The position numbers and the translations under genes are program-made. Shown here piece by piece: positions 33,186-43,239 of a stretch of DNA of 47,589 nt. The first letter of the stretch is position 1; each line of letters starts with the position of its first letter. The notes beneath the pieces are model-generated. The model saw only the letters and a program-made list of their open reading frames with translations. It searched no databases and was not told where the DNA came from. Origin of the DNA: Chara braunii (lineage: Eukaryota > Streptophyta > Charophyceae > Charales > Characeae); the NCBI GenBank assembly GCA_003427395.1, contig BFEA01000024.1, positions 2,370,574 to 2,418,162 on the forward strand, written 5' to 3'.

Positions 33186-34049
33186 CGACGAAATGAGTTG
33201 AAGGGTGAGACCGTTGTGCTGTAGGCAAGGGTTTGATTCCTTCCAATAACTATCACCAATTCACTTATCTCGTCCACAGCAAGAAAACAATAGAATGGTG
33301 TCAACAGTTTTGAAATGACTTATAAATAAACACCCGGAAGACTATGGCAGTGCGGAAGGCTCAGCTGCTAGAATAATGAGCGATCATCTGCTTATGTTGC
33401 TTTTAAGCCGAATCTCCAAGTTTTATGAAACATATATTTTGTCTTGTATATATTTTTGCTTTCATATGAGAATCCTTACGTTTTGGGATTGTGCGTACGC
33501 TCTGGGTTTGACTATCCACTCTCTAAGCTGATTTTAGGTTTGGTTGAATGCAAGCGGAGGTCATATAAGGTTCGATTGTCCGTACGCTGATGTCCTTCAT
33601 TTCTGCGAGAACGTTTAGGGATCATTTTGTATATATTAGTCTCTTATGACTTCTAGGGTATGTTATACAAGGTCATTTGTTTCTGATTGGGACATTGACT
33701 TGTGATGATTTGAGGCTTGTGAGGATTTGAGGCTTTAGATAATCTGATTTTTCTTCTTAGAACCATCTTGGTATGGGTTTTGATTCCCCAAGGTTGCAGA
33801 ATCGTGCGCATTTTGTCCTGATCTGTCAAGTAAAATAAAATGTCATAGGTGGTAAGAGGATTCGATTGGTACCTTGTTTTCTTTTGGCAGGAGAGTAACA
33901 CATTTTAGATTCAGAAGCAGATATAAACAACCTTATAAAAATTTGACCCGAATATCTAGAAGTCCAGGGTAGGGAAATCACATCTTGAATCTGACTTAAC
34001 TAACGGGTTAGTCTTAGGTGTCTTATTGCGTGTACCCCATTCCTATGCT

Positions 34050-34262
34050 GCGACGATCGAGAAAACGCCCTCGACCGACCTACCTCTACAAAGGCAAGTA
34101 AAAGCCTTCGCATGTGGGCCGGTAGCTCAACGGGGATACGCCTACCTAAGGGTGGTGACAACCCCTTGGGTAGAGGTAAGTTGTACCTCGCAACGCCCCG
34201 ACCTGTCGTGGGGTGTCGTGAGAGGTATAGCACGCGCGCACGGTCGGAGTGGTGACTGGTTA
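34050..34262 (+). repeat. Segment shared with the end of unit A
   Basis: This is the partner of 24995-25205. It shows GGGCCGGTAGCTCAACGGGG, CTAAGGGTGGTGACAACCCC and GTACCTCGC in the same order. Its presence both in unit A and in the interior of the B-C element suggests that the two families share modules. Confidence 0.6.
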
Positions 34263-34959
34263 TTTTCAACAACTCTGAAGAAACATCCTGCGTGACACGA
34301 CTGTGAGGTTCAGCGCTCCCCAACAGGGTGCGGGACCGCCGTGCGCGACAACTTGCAAGAACGCAGATGCGGCAATGGAGCTTCAATGTGAAACTCGTGG
34401 AAATCCCACAGGCCAGATCATCTGTCACGTCAACCTGTGACGTGGCGTGATCAAGCACCGTGGTCCCCATGCGTACGCAAAACCTTCGAATGTAGGAAGA
34501 CAACCACCATATCCGCCTCACACCATCTCACTCAACTGTGCCCACAGCAGCTCAGCGCTCGCGCCAAGTAGACGCTCGCACTTGCGCATGTGCCAATCGC
34601 CCCGCGCCAGCGCAGCGCCCGCCCTCGCGTGGTGCTAGTGCCGTGCTCGCGGCAACAGCACACGCGACATTCGCTCGTGCCAGCAGCGCTTCCGCCTTGC
34701 GCTCCATCGGGCCTCCGCATCGCGAGTCGACCCATGGACCAGCCTTTGCTAGAAATAAGATTGTGGAGCGAAGGCGTTATCGGATGATATTTTCCTGATC
34801 TCGGAGAATTTCGCCTCTTTGCTGTTAGCGGTCAAATCGGTGCTTCAGAACTATGCTTTGCTCTCAGAAGCCCAAGCCAACTGGAATTAAATCTTTTTAC
34901 CTACTCCACGTACGCTTTTCAAAAATATTTGGTTTTACTCATCTAGTGGTTCCATCATC

Positions 34960-35022
34960 ATCTGGATTTGAACTCCGGTCTGTATTTCAATAGTTCATGG
35001 GTGTACCCACTGAGCTAGGCTC
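34960..35022 (-). ncRNA. tRNA-like relic with box A and box B
   Basis: On the minus strand, TAGCTCAGTGGG (35017-35006) matches box A exactly, and AGTTCAAATCC (ending 34964) matches box B at tRNA spacing. The anticodon and acceptor stems do not pair well, so this is a degraded tRNA or the head of a tRNA-derived SINE rather than a working tRNA gene. Confidence 0.45.
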
Positions 35023-35332
35023 TTGGGTTCCACTACAAGTGGAATGGGAAATGCACAGGGTTGATCTGGCGAAGGGGAAAGGTTCTTGGGGGTTGATGGG
35101 AGACTTGAAGAGTCCAGAAAATTATATAAAGAGAGAGGTTATGGCAGAAGGCGGCCTAAGTGGTTATCGGTTTCATTTGGACTCATCTTGAAGTGAAAAA
35201 TATTTAAAAGGTTATATGGATAGTCCATCCATGAGTGGGAGGATGACTTAAGAAGATTATTATGGTATAAAGGTTTAATCCTCCGCCAGAATAGACAACT
35301 CGATTCTATTGGTTCTCAGCTGCCAGTGGGGG

Positions 35333-35540
35333 CATCGTCTGCGGTAGGGAAACCCGCCTGATTCTGGGACCCCTCATGACTAGTAGTCTCTGGTCGTGAG
35401 TCACAAATAGTTTTGTGTGCGACAGAGGGTAAGCAAAGAGCCGCCAGAATCGACATCCCCATTTGCCTTGTCTCATAGTGGCAGGTAAAGGTGTCATCTG
35501 CGACAGAGAAACCCGCCAGATTCAAAGACCCTTAAGGGGG
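35333..35540 (+). repeat. Three degenerate units of about 80 bp
   Basis: TCGTCTGCGGTAGGGAAACC, TGTGTGCGACAGAGGGTAAG and TCATCTGCGACAGAGAAACC begin near 35335, 35415 and 35494. Each is followed by a CCGCC.GA.T block. Confidence 0.6.
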
Positions 35541-38046
35541 CTTGCAAACTGAACAAAGCTTATGGTTGAGATTGACAAAGTGTGTGATGAAAGCGAAGAA
35601 CCCTACTTATAAAAGTAGGGTTAGCGAACAAAAAGGGGGTGAATTTCTTTTGTTTCGCAAGACTTAATGAATACCCCTACCCAGTCGTTTGATGGACGAC
35701 TAAAATAAATGGTTTCTGCGTGATAGTAATAACTTGTGGGATTGGGCTTAACGAGGTCCTACATCTGTGACATGTATGATGAGGTCAATCAAGTCTAATC
35801 TATTGGTTAGCTGAAAGATTGAAGTGTCTGATTAATCCCCACAATGGGGTGTTGCTTTGCGAAAAAACTCGGAAATGAGTGTATAGATCAGTTGAGTTTG
35901 AGTAATTGATGTGTGAAAAGAAAGGGGACTGAATAAAGACTGAGATCCTGAATTTTGACACACCACTAAGTTTAAGTTTTAGTTAGTGGTAGGATGATCA
36001 GGGTGCCCAGCGCGATGAAATATCGTTCGAAGAGACCGGGAGTGGTATAGTCTTAAGTCTAACTTTGAATGATTCCCTATCTATGGTTATAGCTGGTAGA
36101 AAGTGACTTTATTCACTTTGTCAAATTAGAGGTTGAAGCGTGTCTCTGCTTAGCTGATTATTCGATCATTGTAAATTTCTATTTTGATAAGGAATTAAAT
36201 GATATTCTTGACCGATGATTTTGTCCACTTCTTTTGAGGAATCGAGGCTTGGAGTGGATACAACCAAATGACCGTTTTAGTCAAAGTTAAGAACTCGAGG
36301 AAGTTATCATGTACTTTTCCTTAAGACTATGTTTGAATGGTATTTGGTTTAAGCATCCGTTGCGACGGGGACATCACTTAATAGGGTACAGGCAGGTTGT
36401 CGTACCAAATACTCTTACAAGGGTATTTGGCGTGTTTTCTGCAAATTACGCTAGTGCAGCCTCGCTCGTCCGACGGCTCGCATGCGAGAGGAAGCTTAGG
36501 TCCTCGTTTGGGTGAGCGGCACACGCAGGGTATTGACGGCGAGGCGCAACCATGCTCAACATAGGTGTGCGCGGCATCACGAGCCAAAGGGACGCGTGAC
36601 GTTCATTCTTATTTTTATTATTTATTTATTTATTTTTATTATTTTTGCCTTGGCGATTGGCTCTGAGGATGGTGTTGCGACCGACTGGCCAGAGACACAG
36701 CGTGCCGAGGAAAAAGTCCTTCACCCTACCCACGTTGAAATACGGGTTGAAGGGGTCAACGGACGTGTTGAGAGTGCTGGGGTCCGTGGTCGTGGTTTCC
36801 CTCACCTCCCACTTGGAGAGTGTTGATAGCTTAAAGTAGGACAGAACCGGAGAACCTTCTGAGCGGACCTGTGGGTGCGCCACTGGTGCACGGTCCGCCA
36901 TGCGCTCTTGCTATAAAAAGGGCTTGAGCATGAATATACCCACTTGGTCCCTCGGGGGAATGAAGTCGCCTGTGTAGTGGGACATCAGGGGAGGCTGTGG
37001 GGGCCGATTACACGGGGCATTTCACTACCCCAACCTTCAAAGTTCTCATTTGAATATTTGTTACTACCACCGGGATCTGCGCTAGGTCCGGGTCTAGGCT
37101 TTGTGGCGGGCCCGTACCCTCGGCTCCAAAATAGGCTGTCTGTGTGGGAGCTGCCTGCTGAAGGCTCAAAGTGGTGGCAGATTCCCTTGGGCAGAAAAGG
37201 GCGAGAGGAGGTTGTGGCGGGGGCCGCTTCGATATGGGTGTGCAGTCGGTCGTCGGGGGCTGGAAATAGGGGCGGAAGACTAATCGAGCCGCCCAGTAGC
37301 AGCTCCTTATCGAAAGTTTTATTGGGACAGCTGACCATGCCGTTGTCAATCCAGTCATTGCGGATCTGTTGCAGTCGGAGCTTAGGCTAGTCGCAAGGCC
37401 TTGGGGGAAAGGCGAGCAGTTGACGGGGAAGGTGAGGCAGCGAGCGCATAGGAGCGAACAGGGAATCGAGTTAGCGAAATGCAGAGAAGAAGAAAGCAGC
37501 AAAAGAAAATTGGAAAACATAATGAACCCGGACGGTATTTTGCGTCGGGCGTGTTCAGAGATAGAAGTAACGTAGCAATGGGGGAGCAACGAGCTATGGC
37601 GGGAGAAAGGGTGATTTCGGACCCGTTTCTCAACGGAAACGGGCGAATGAAGAGTCGTTTCCGGTGTTTTGGCCCCGGCCGACTTGAATGGTGATGTAAG
37701 TTTTAGAAGAAACTTAGTAAAATGAGAGTTAGTAAGAAATATTAGTGCGTGGAGAGCATCGAGAGGGAAAGGTAACGGAAGGGAGGAAGATCGTATCTCA
37801 CTTGATCCTCGATGGATTCAAGCGAGATAGGATGCAAAATGGGGGTTCTTGATAACTATAATTTAGATTATGAGGTTAGTTTTGGGAGAAAGTTAGTAGG
37901 TATGGGGGTCAGTGGAGAAAGTAGTGCACAGGGATACGGCGAGGAAACGAAGAAGAAATGTGGTAAAATCGTCGATCTCGCCCGTTTTTGTACGAGAACG
38001 GGTGAGGGAGGGCACAAATTACGAGTTTTCGGGCGTGGCAAACACG

Positions 38047-38350
38047 ATGCCACCACTAGTTTCCACAGTGGAACTTTCATTTGGTAGGTACGGGCATTGT
38101 GAGCTGCATGGGGAGATACTTCTAGAGAAGTTGGATGTATCTTTTCACTTTTCAACAGAAGGTTCATTCTGGTTTTGCTCGGCCTACCAATGGGAGTAGT
38201 GGGAAGCTATGTCTGTTGTACCAGTTGCACAACACCACTGTCTGTGAAGAATTGAGCATCCACACGACCCTGCGGCAGCTTAAGGTCGCGGTCGATTCCG
38301 TCCGAACGACCCTCATCTCCCGCGCGGTCGAAAGTGGTCTTCGTGACTGA
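38047..38350 (+). pseudogene. Small open frames conserved between the LTRs (right copy)
   Basis: The frame from ATG 38047 (within plus 37912-38199) reads MPPLVSTVELSFGRYGHCEL to FSTEGSFWFCSAYQWE. A second frame, 38135-38350, ends EELSIHTTLRQLKVAVDSVR with TTLISRAVESGLRD. Both match the left copy with mostly conservative changes, and the frame is less damaged here. No family was recognised. Confidence 0.3.
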
Positions 38351-39537
38351 GGATGAGGGCGCGTGTGAGCTAGAGGGCGAGGGAGACCAAGAAGGAGAAA
38401 AATAACTTTCCTGGCTAAGTTCCCTGTGGAGGTTGCCTCTACCATTCATACACGTACTGACCTCGAACAAAGGGCACTCCCTCTTACCTCTAACTACCAA
38501 GCTGGCGAATTGGCTTATTCTCCCTGACTCTAACCGACCGTACCCACGACCGAATGCATGGAGGATCGCAACACCTACGTACCTACAAGGAATTCGAAGA
38601 GATTGGAGGAGGGGGATCAAGCGTGCAAAGGATGGGAAACTTACCAATTGGCTGGTGCGCAGGAGTGACGAGCGAACGACAGGGAGGGGCCTACGTGTCT
38701 GGACGGTGCACACTCGTTTCGTTGAGCCGAAGTAGCAAGCCGGAAGGGCTGAGGGGTTTGTCTACTGGCCGGTACACCCTCTATTCATCTGTCGGTGCAG
38801 TAACGAACCAGCCTGGGAGGTGTAGACTTACTAGTAGACAACATACTTCAAGTCGCGTCTGCTTGGAGGGCGAGGGCGAAGTTGCAAAGTAGGGGCCTAA
38901 CTGTTGACCAGAGTCCCGCAAGCGCATTAGCCGAAGCGGAAAGGAGGGTCAGCTACGGAGTGAAGGCCCACCTTCCGACCAAGAGTTGCCCATCAAGCGA
39001 TTGACAGTGAAGTAAGGCCAGTCGTGAAATTGTCGAATTAGCAGTTGACTGACGCGTTGTCCCTCATACGAGGCGAAGTAGTGTGAGTCGCATAGCAGAG
39101 TAGATACTTGTTAGAAGCTTGATGAGGGCTACATAACCATATCTGCATACACTCCCCCGCTGCATGGCCAGCTAGACGTGTTGTTTGCATCCTTGAGGGG
39201 AGACAGAGGGTTGTATCTTTGACTTAAAGCCCCTGCCCTAAACTGTTACCAGTGCGTGTTGGGCTGCGAAGCACAACAAAGAGGTTGAACTCGTTGAAAA
39301 AGGGGGGGGTCATCGCTGCAATTCAGGGTTTTGTCAGGGAGGTCAACAGTCAGCGGTTTAGCTTCAGTTGACCAGGCTGCTATGCACTTTAGCCGCTATT
39401 GCGGAGCCCTCAGGCGTATGAAGATCTCAAGGCCCTCTCCTGCGAGTTGAGTCAGTCCCTTCCTTGTATCTCGAGCGTTTGAAACCCCTTCTTCTGCTCT
39501 TCTTACTTTTAGTCTAATCTTGTTCTGAGAGGAAGGT

Positions 39538-39614
39538 GGCAGGCGGGATTGGAACCCGTAGAACCGCAGTAAGACTCTGTGGGGAGTCAACCCACCGATT
39601 GCGGGAGCTCTGCC
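39538..39614 (-). other. tRNA-like folded segment, partly missing in the left LTR
   Basis: The minus strand has GGCAG at one end and CTGCC at the other, a T-arm-like CGGGTTCCAATCCCG (39558-39544) and a 5-bp stem, GTGGG/CCCAC, around a 7-base loop TTGACTC. The D arm is too short for a normal tRNA. The left LTR lacks the half containing the T arm (about 46 bases). It is probably a tRNA-derived remnant. Confidence 0.25.
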
Positions 39615-41899
39615 GGAACTGAGAAGGAGTTCTGGAGGCAGGGAAATGAGAGGTAACCTTTCATCCCCTTCTATAAACTTGGTTATAACCCCGATCCGTA
39701 TTTCTTGCTATGATTGACTGAGTATATTGCCTGCATCCCTACTTTGAGTTTTTGTTTGACTTTCATGACACAAGCCAAACTAAGTAAAAGAAGGCATGTC
39801 CAATGTTAGTTTCAGTTTTATTGATTGACTGAAAACAGATTGTGGAAAGGGGTTGCATCTGGGGGAAGGGAGGAAGGAATGCAGTTTTGCTTGTCTCTGG
39901 CCGGGTTCATTAAAGGTTGGGCAAATCTCCATACGTTTGGGGAGGCTCAGTGCTATGTTTATTTTTGAGTTGCTTGGAGAACCAGACATGTTTTATAAGT
40001 TTGGGTGGTTTGGTTGCCTTGAATTGTCAGGGCTGCCTATAGTTGACTTTTTATGAAACAAAGAACTGACCCATAAGTTTGGATGGCTTGATTGCCTTGT
40101 TTATTTTGGATTTTGCCGAGTTTCTTTTGGCTTGAACGAGGAGGTCTGAGCATGTTCCATAAATTTGAGTGGCTCAACCTCTTCCTGTTTTACCATTAAG
40201 AAAATGAATCAGACAGAGGATCAAACATGTTCCATAAGTTTAGGTGATCTTGGTCCAATGCCACCCACATGCTGAAAGCAAAAGGTTATAATTTGACTAA
40301 ATTTTACTATTACTCTATCTATGAACAAGCTAGTCAGACATTGTTCCATAAGTTTGGGTGGTCTGACTATAGCTTATCACAAACAGAAGAGAGTATTAAT
40401 TTAAAGTAAACTTGTGGTAAGAAGGGGCAGGTTGAACCTCGAGCTGAAGCTGATCGGTTCAGTCATATGCTACCTTAAAAGACTAAGTGCAAATAATTAT
40501 ATAAAGCCTGAGTACTTAAACAGTTCAAGGCGACTATGGTGGCCTAGTTATGTGCCCAAGGAAGAGAAACGTTGTAGTGCCCTGTGTTTGTGTATATTCA
40601 ATGACTGAGCTAGACATGTTCCATAAGTTTGGGTGGTCTAGGCTTATGCCTTATGTAAGTTTGGTGTAAAATGACAAATCATTAAAAGACTACGAACTAT
40701 TGTTTGCCCAAGTTGACTTTGAGAGTGGTGAAAGTACTTACCGTTGTGGTTTCACCTGCATGTGGCTGAGTGAGGTCATTACTTAGTTTAAGTTTCAGTT
40801 CGATAGGTAGTTGCTTTAGTTGCTCGCTACGTGCTAGAGTCATAGGAGTTAGTTCAATTCCTACATTTTTTTAGCTAAGTTATTTTTAATTAGGTCAAAT
40901 TCTACATTTTCTGGGATTTTTTGTTATACTTGGCTTTGTATAAATTTTGGTAAGGTACTTTGTCTACGGGAAGCGCTACCTAAATTTTGGTAAGGTACTT
41001 TGTCTACGGGATCTTTTGTTATACTTAGTCGAAATTTGACTCTTCAAAGTTCAATTTGTCTAATTTTTATATACGGTTTAGTAAAAATATGGAAAGTCTT
41101 TTTTTCTAAGGGGAGTGCTGCCCAAATGTTTGCTAATTCGGGGAGTTAAACAAAATTTGACTTTGGAAAGTTGAAGATTATTTCTGTTTTCATATTCGGG
41201 CTAGTATGACTTATGAAAAGACATTTTTCCTACAAGAAGCGTTGTCGGGGCAGAAACCCTTACAAGGGTATCTGCCCGGTCTTTTTAAATGTCGGACGAT
41301 GTCTGACTTAGTAAATGGTTATTCATGCTTCATAACTTGATGAGATGGGTTATCTGCCATAAGTCCATTCGAACTTGACCTATGACTGAAAGACTAAGCC
41401 TTATTAAACCTGAGACAAGACGCCTGCGGCATATGGAATCGACGGTAAGAACTAGCAGCGTGATTGGTTTTCTTCCCATATTTGGCAACGCCGCACGAAC
41501 GTACGACTGTAAAATATGATAATTTTATACCTATTCTACCTAAAACAATGTTGCGCGGCTGTTAAGCCGCACGATTCAGGGCTTAAGTAGGTTAAGAAGA
41601 GGGATGCGCCGGGTGTGGGGCCTCGACGTGGGAGGAATATGAAGTTTTTTTTATTTTCCGGGCCCGCAGGGTTTTATTTCATACCAAGGGCCAAGAAAAC
41701 CGGTGTCGTGGCCTACCCGGTTGGGTGACCGGCGAGCCGTGGCTGTACGGCTATTCGACGGCAGGGCCTAGAGGACCATTGGCAGGCAGGCAGGGCCTTC
41801 GAGGCCATAGGCAGGCGGGGCCTGCAAAGCCCTGACATAGGGGATGGCGACTGGGCCAGCTCTTCTTATAAAAGAGTTGCTCCTATCCCTGTCGTGATA

Positions 41900-41987
41900 G
41901 GAGCTAGCCCAGTAGGTTACAGCAGATGACTCATACCCAGCAGAAACCGGGATCGAATCCAACGCGCTGCTCCCCTGGGCTAGCTCC
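41900..41987 (+). ncRNA. tRNA-like Pol III promoter module (unit D copy)
   Basis: Box A TAGCCCAGTAGG (41905-41916) and box B GGATCGAATCC (41950-41960) both match the tRNA consensus exactly, with start-to-start spacing of 45. The module is bounded by GGAGCTAGCCCA (41900-41911) and TGGGCTAGCTCC (41976-41987). An A-rich AAAATAAAATAAAAT tail follows near 42117-42150. The layout fits a tRNA-derived SINE of about 250-300 bp ending in that tail, or a Pol III-read module of the element. Confidence 0.55.
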
Positions 41988-42333
41988 TTTTGGAGCTGCC
42001 TTTTTTGGAGGGGCGCGGTCGATTTCGACCGCCCGATCTTGAAGATCGCGCGGCTGAGATCGGCCGTGCAAATGAGCATGACCCCTGCGCAAGGTTGACA
42101 CGCACAAATCGGGAGAAAAAATAAAATAAAATAAAACAAAAAATAATAAATATAATGAAAGCGCCACTTGGCGCTCCGTGAAGTGACTGGGGACTTATAG
42201 TCCCCATCGAACGTGACACGCGCCCGTTGCAACGCGCAAACACGTTAGGAGAGCTCCAGGACCTTTGTTTTTTTTTTTTCTTTCCTTTTTTTAGTTTGTT
42301 TTAGATTTTTTCTCATTAGATGAATGGACACAC

Positions 42334-42586
42334 CCGTTCGTTTCGGATGAACGGAATGAAAAAAAAAATGAAAAAAAAGAAGGAGATCATGAACGTGCTA
42401 GACTGTTTCATCGGGCGTCCACCAACTCATCAGGGGGCAGGGCCCCGAGGAATGAATTAGCTGCAGAATGCGGCTACGTCCGGACGCGGGGTTTGGAACC
42501 TTGTACTTGAGTTACGAGGGACTCCCTGCATACGCTTTGGGTGGTTTCCATTCGCAATGAATGGTCGCGACCGTTCAAGTTGGATG

Positions 42587-42636
<50 letters not shown>

Positions 42637-42960
42637 GAAGTCCTACCTCGCACTGACCCCTGCTACGAAATGAGCTGGAGGACAAGAAGCGCCCGTACCT
42701 GGCGCCGAAGGCGCCTAGGTACCGGGCGCATTCTTGAGGAGTGAGGAGGATTGATGGGGACTTGCAATCCCCATGCATTATGACAGGCGCCCATGACACC
42801 TGGCAACCATTTTTTTTATAGGTTTAAGTTTTTTTTGTTTTTTTTTTTGTTTGTTTTTCTTATATTTTTTTATTTTTTATTTTTTTTTTATTCCCCCCCC
42901 CCCACTCGTTGGCACCAGCATAAAGTCTGCGCCCGTTCGTTTAGCAACGGGCAGCAGACT
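42334..42960 (+). repeat. Hairpin series in unit D
   Basis: The hairpins are at 42334-42354 (CCGTTC/GAACGG), 42548-42564 (CCATTC/GAATGG), 42689-42729 (GCGCCCGTACCTGGCGCC with GGCGCCTAGGTACCGGGCGC) and 42924-42960 (AGTCTGCGCCCGTT with AACGGGCAGCAGACT). The first, second and fourth are variants of the unit A stem. CCATTC/GAATGG differs from CCGTTC/GAACGG by a paired change. Confidence 0.75.
42593..42628. repeat. (GA)n microsatellite of unit D
   Basis: This is a perfect GA run at the position equivalent to the longer tract in unit A (21737-21821). Confidence 0.95.
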
Positions 42961-43239
42961 GCTATTCAGCACCTGAATCAGGCATTTGAGGTGTGCCAGA
43001 TGCAGGCGCAAATAGCATATGGGAACAAGAGGGGTAAAAAGAAAGAGGAAGGAAGAAAAGCAAGGTAGGGAAAAAAAAAATAATAATAATAAAAAATGTA
43101 ACGGCCGCGAATGTGGCCGCGACCGTGGAACAGGTGGAGCCCCTTGAAGCTTCTAGGGGCTGATGGAACTGTGTCTGTTGGTCTTGGGCAGGCAACTGAA
43201 AATGGCTTGATACATCCACTTCGAGGCTGCGCCTGGCCG

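Larger units (their letters stand above)
33186..36397 (+). other. 3' interior of the retrotransposon, no pol recognised
   Basis: In a full element this span should hold protease, RT, RNase H and integrase. I find no D-S/T-G, YxDD or HHCC-type motif in any listed frame. It contains the segment shared with unit A (34050-34262), a GC-rich patch (34540-34720), a tRNA-like relic (34964-35017) and an 80-bp degenerate tandem (35333-35540). There is no clear polypurine tract before 36398. Confidence 0.5.
36398..41242 (+). mobile_element. Giant 3' LTR (unit C) of the LARD-like retrotransposon
   Basis: It is collinear with 25404-30270. The start TGTCGTACCAAATACTCTTA keeps the boundary hairpin. It has one 54-bp unit where the left LTR has three, and all seven CCATAAGTTTGGG motifs (about 39930-40640). 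It also carries a 30-bp local duplication (40941-40970 and 40981-41010). Relative to the left LTR it has about 46 extra bases near 39532-39579. It lacks the final 45 or so bases ending CGACA. Instead, unit D starts at the shared TGTCGG, so this LTR was truncated by recombination or insertion there. Confidence 0.7.
41243..43150 (+). mobile_element. Unit D: LTR-like element related to unit A
   Basis: It starts TGTCGGGGCAGAAACCCTTA at the truncated end of unit C. The first 30 bases after TGTC form a near-perfect hairpin (GGGCAGA.ACCCTT/AAGGGT.TCTGCCC). It aligns with unit A over 2 kb: tRNA-like module, poly-A/T tracts, ACTTGAGTTACGAGGGACTC, (GA)n, GGCCGCGAATGTGGCCGCG. Two internal modules (from about 42155 and 42745) both begin with GGGGACTT...CCCC mini-hairpins, suggesting internal duplication. 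The right end is not defined; LINE-like sequence begins by 43240. Confidence 0.55.

Noticed and set aside
34050-34262. Functional tRNA gene from the GTAGCTCAACGGGG box A
   Set aside because: No box B at the right distance and no cloverleaf stems could be drawn.
42793-43068. Hydrophobic Phe-rich plus-strand frame resembling a membrane protein
   Set aside because: It is a translation of a T-rich tract in unit D; unit A lacks the frame.
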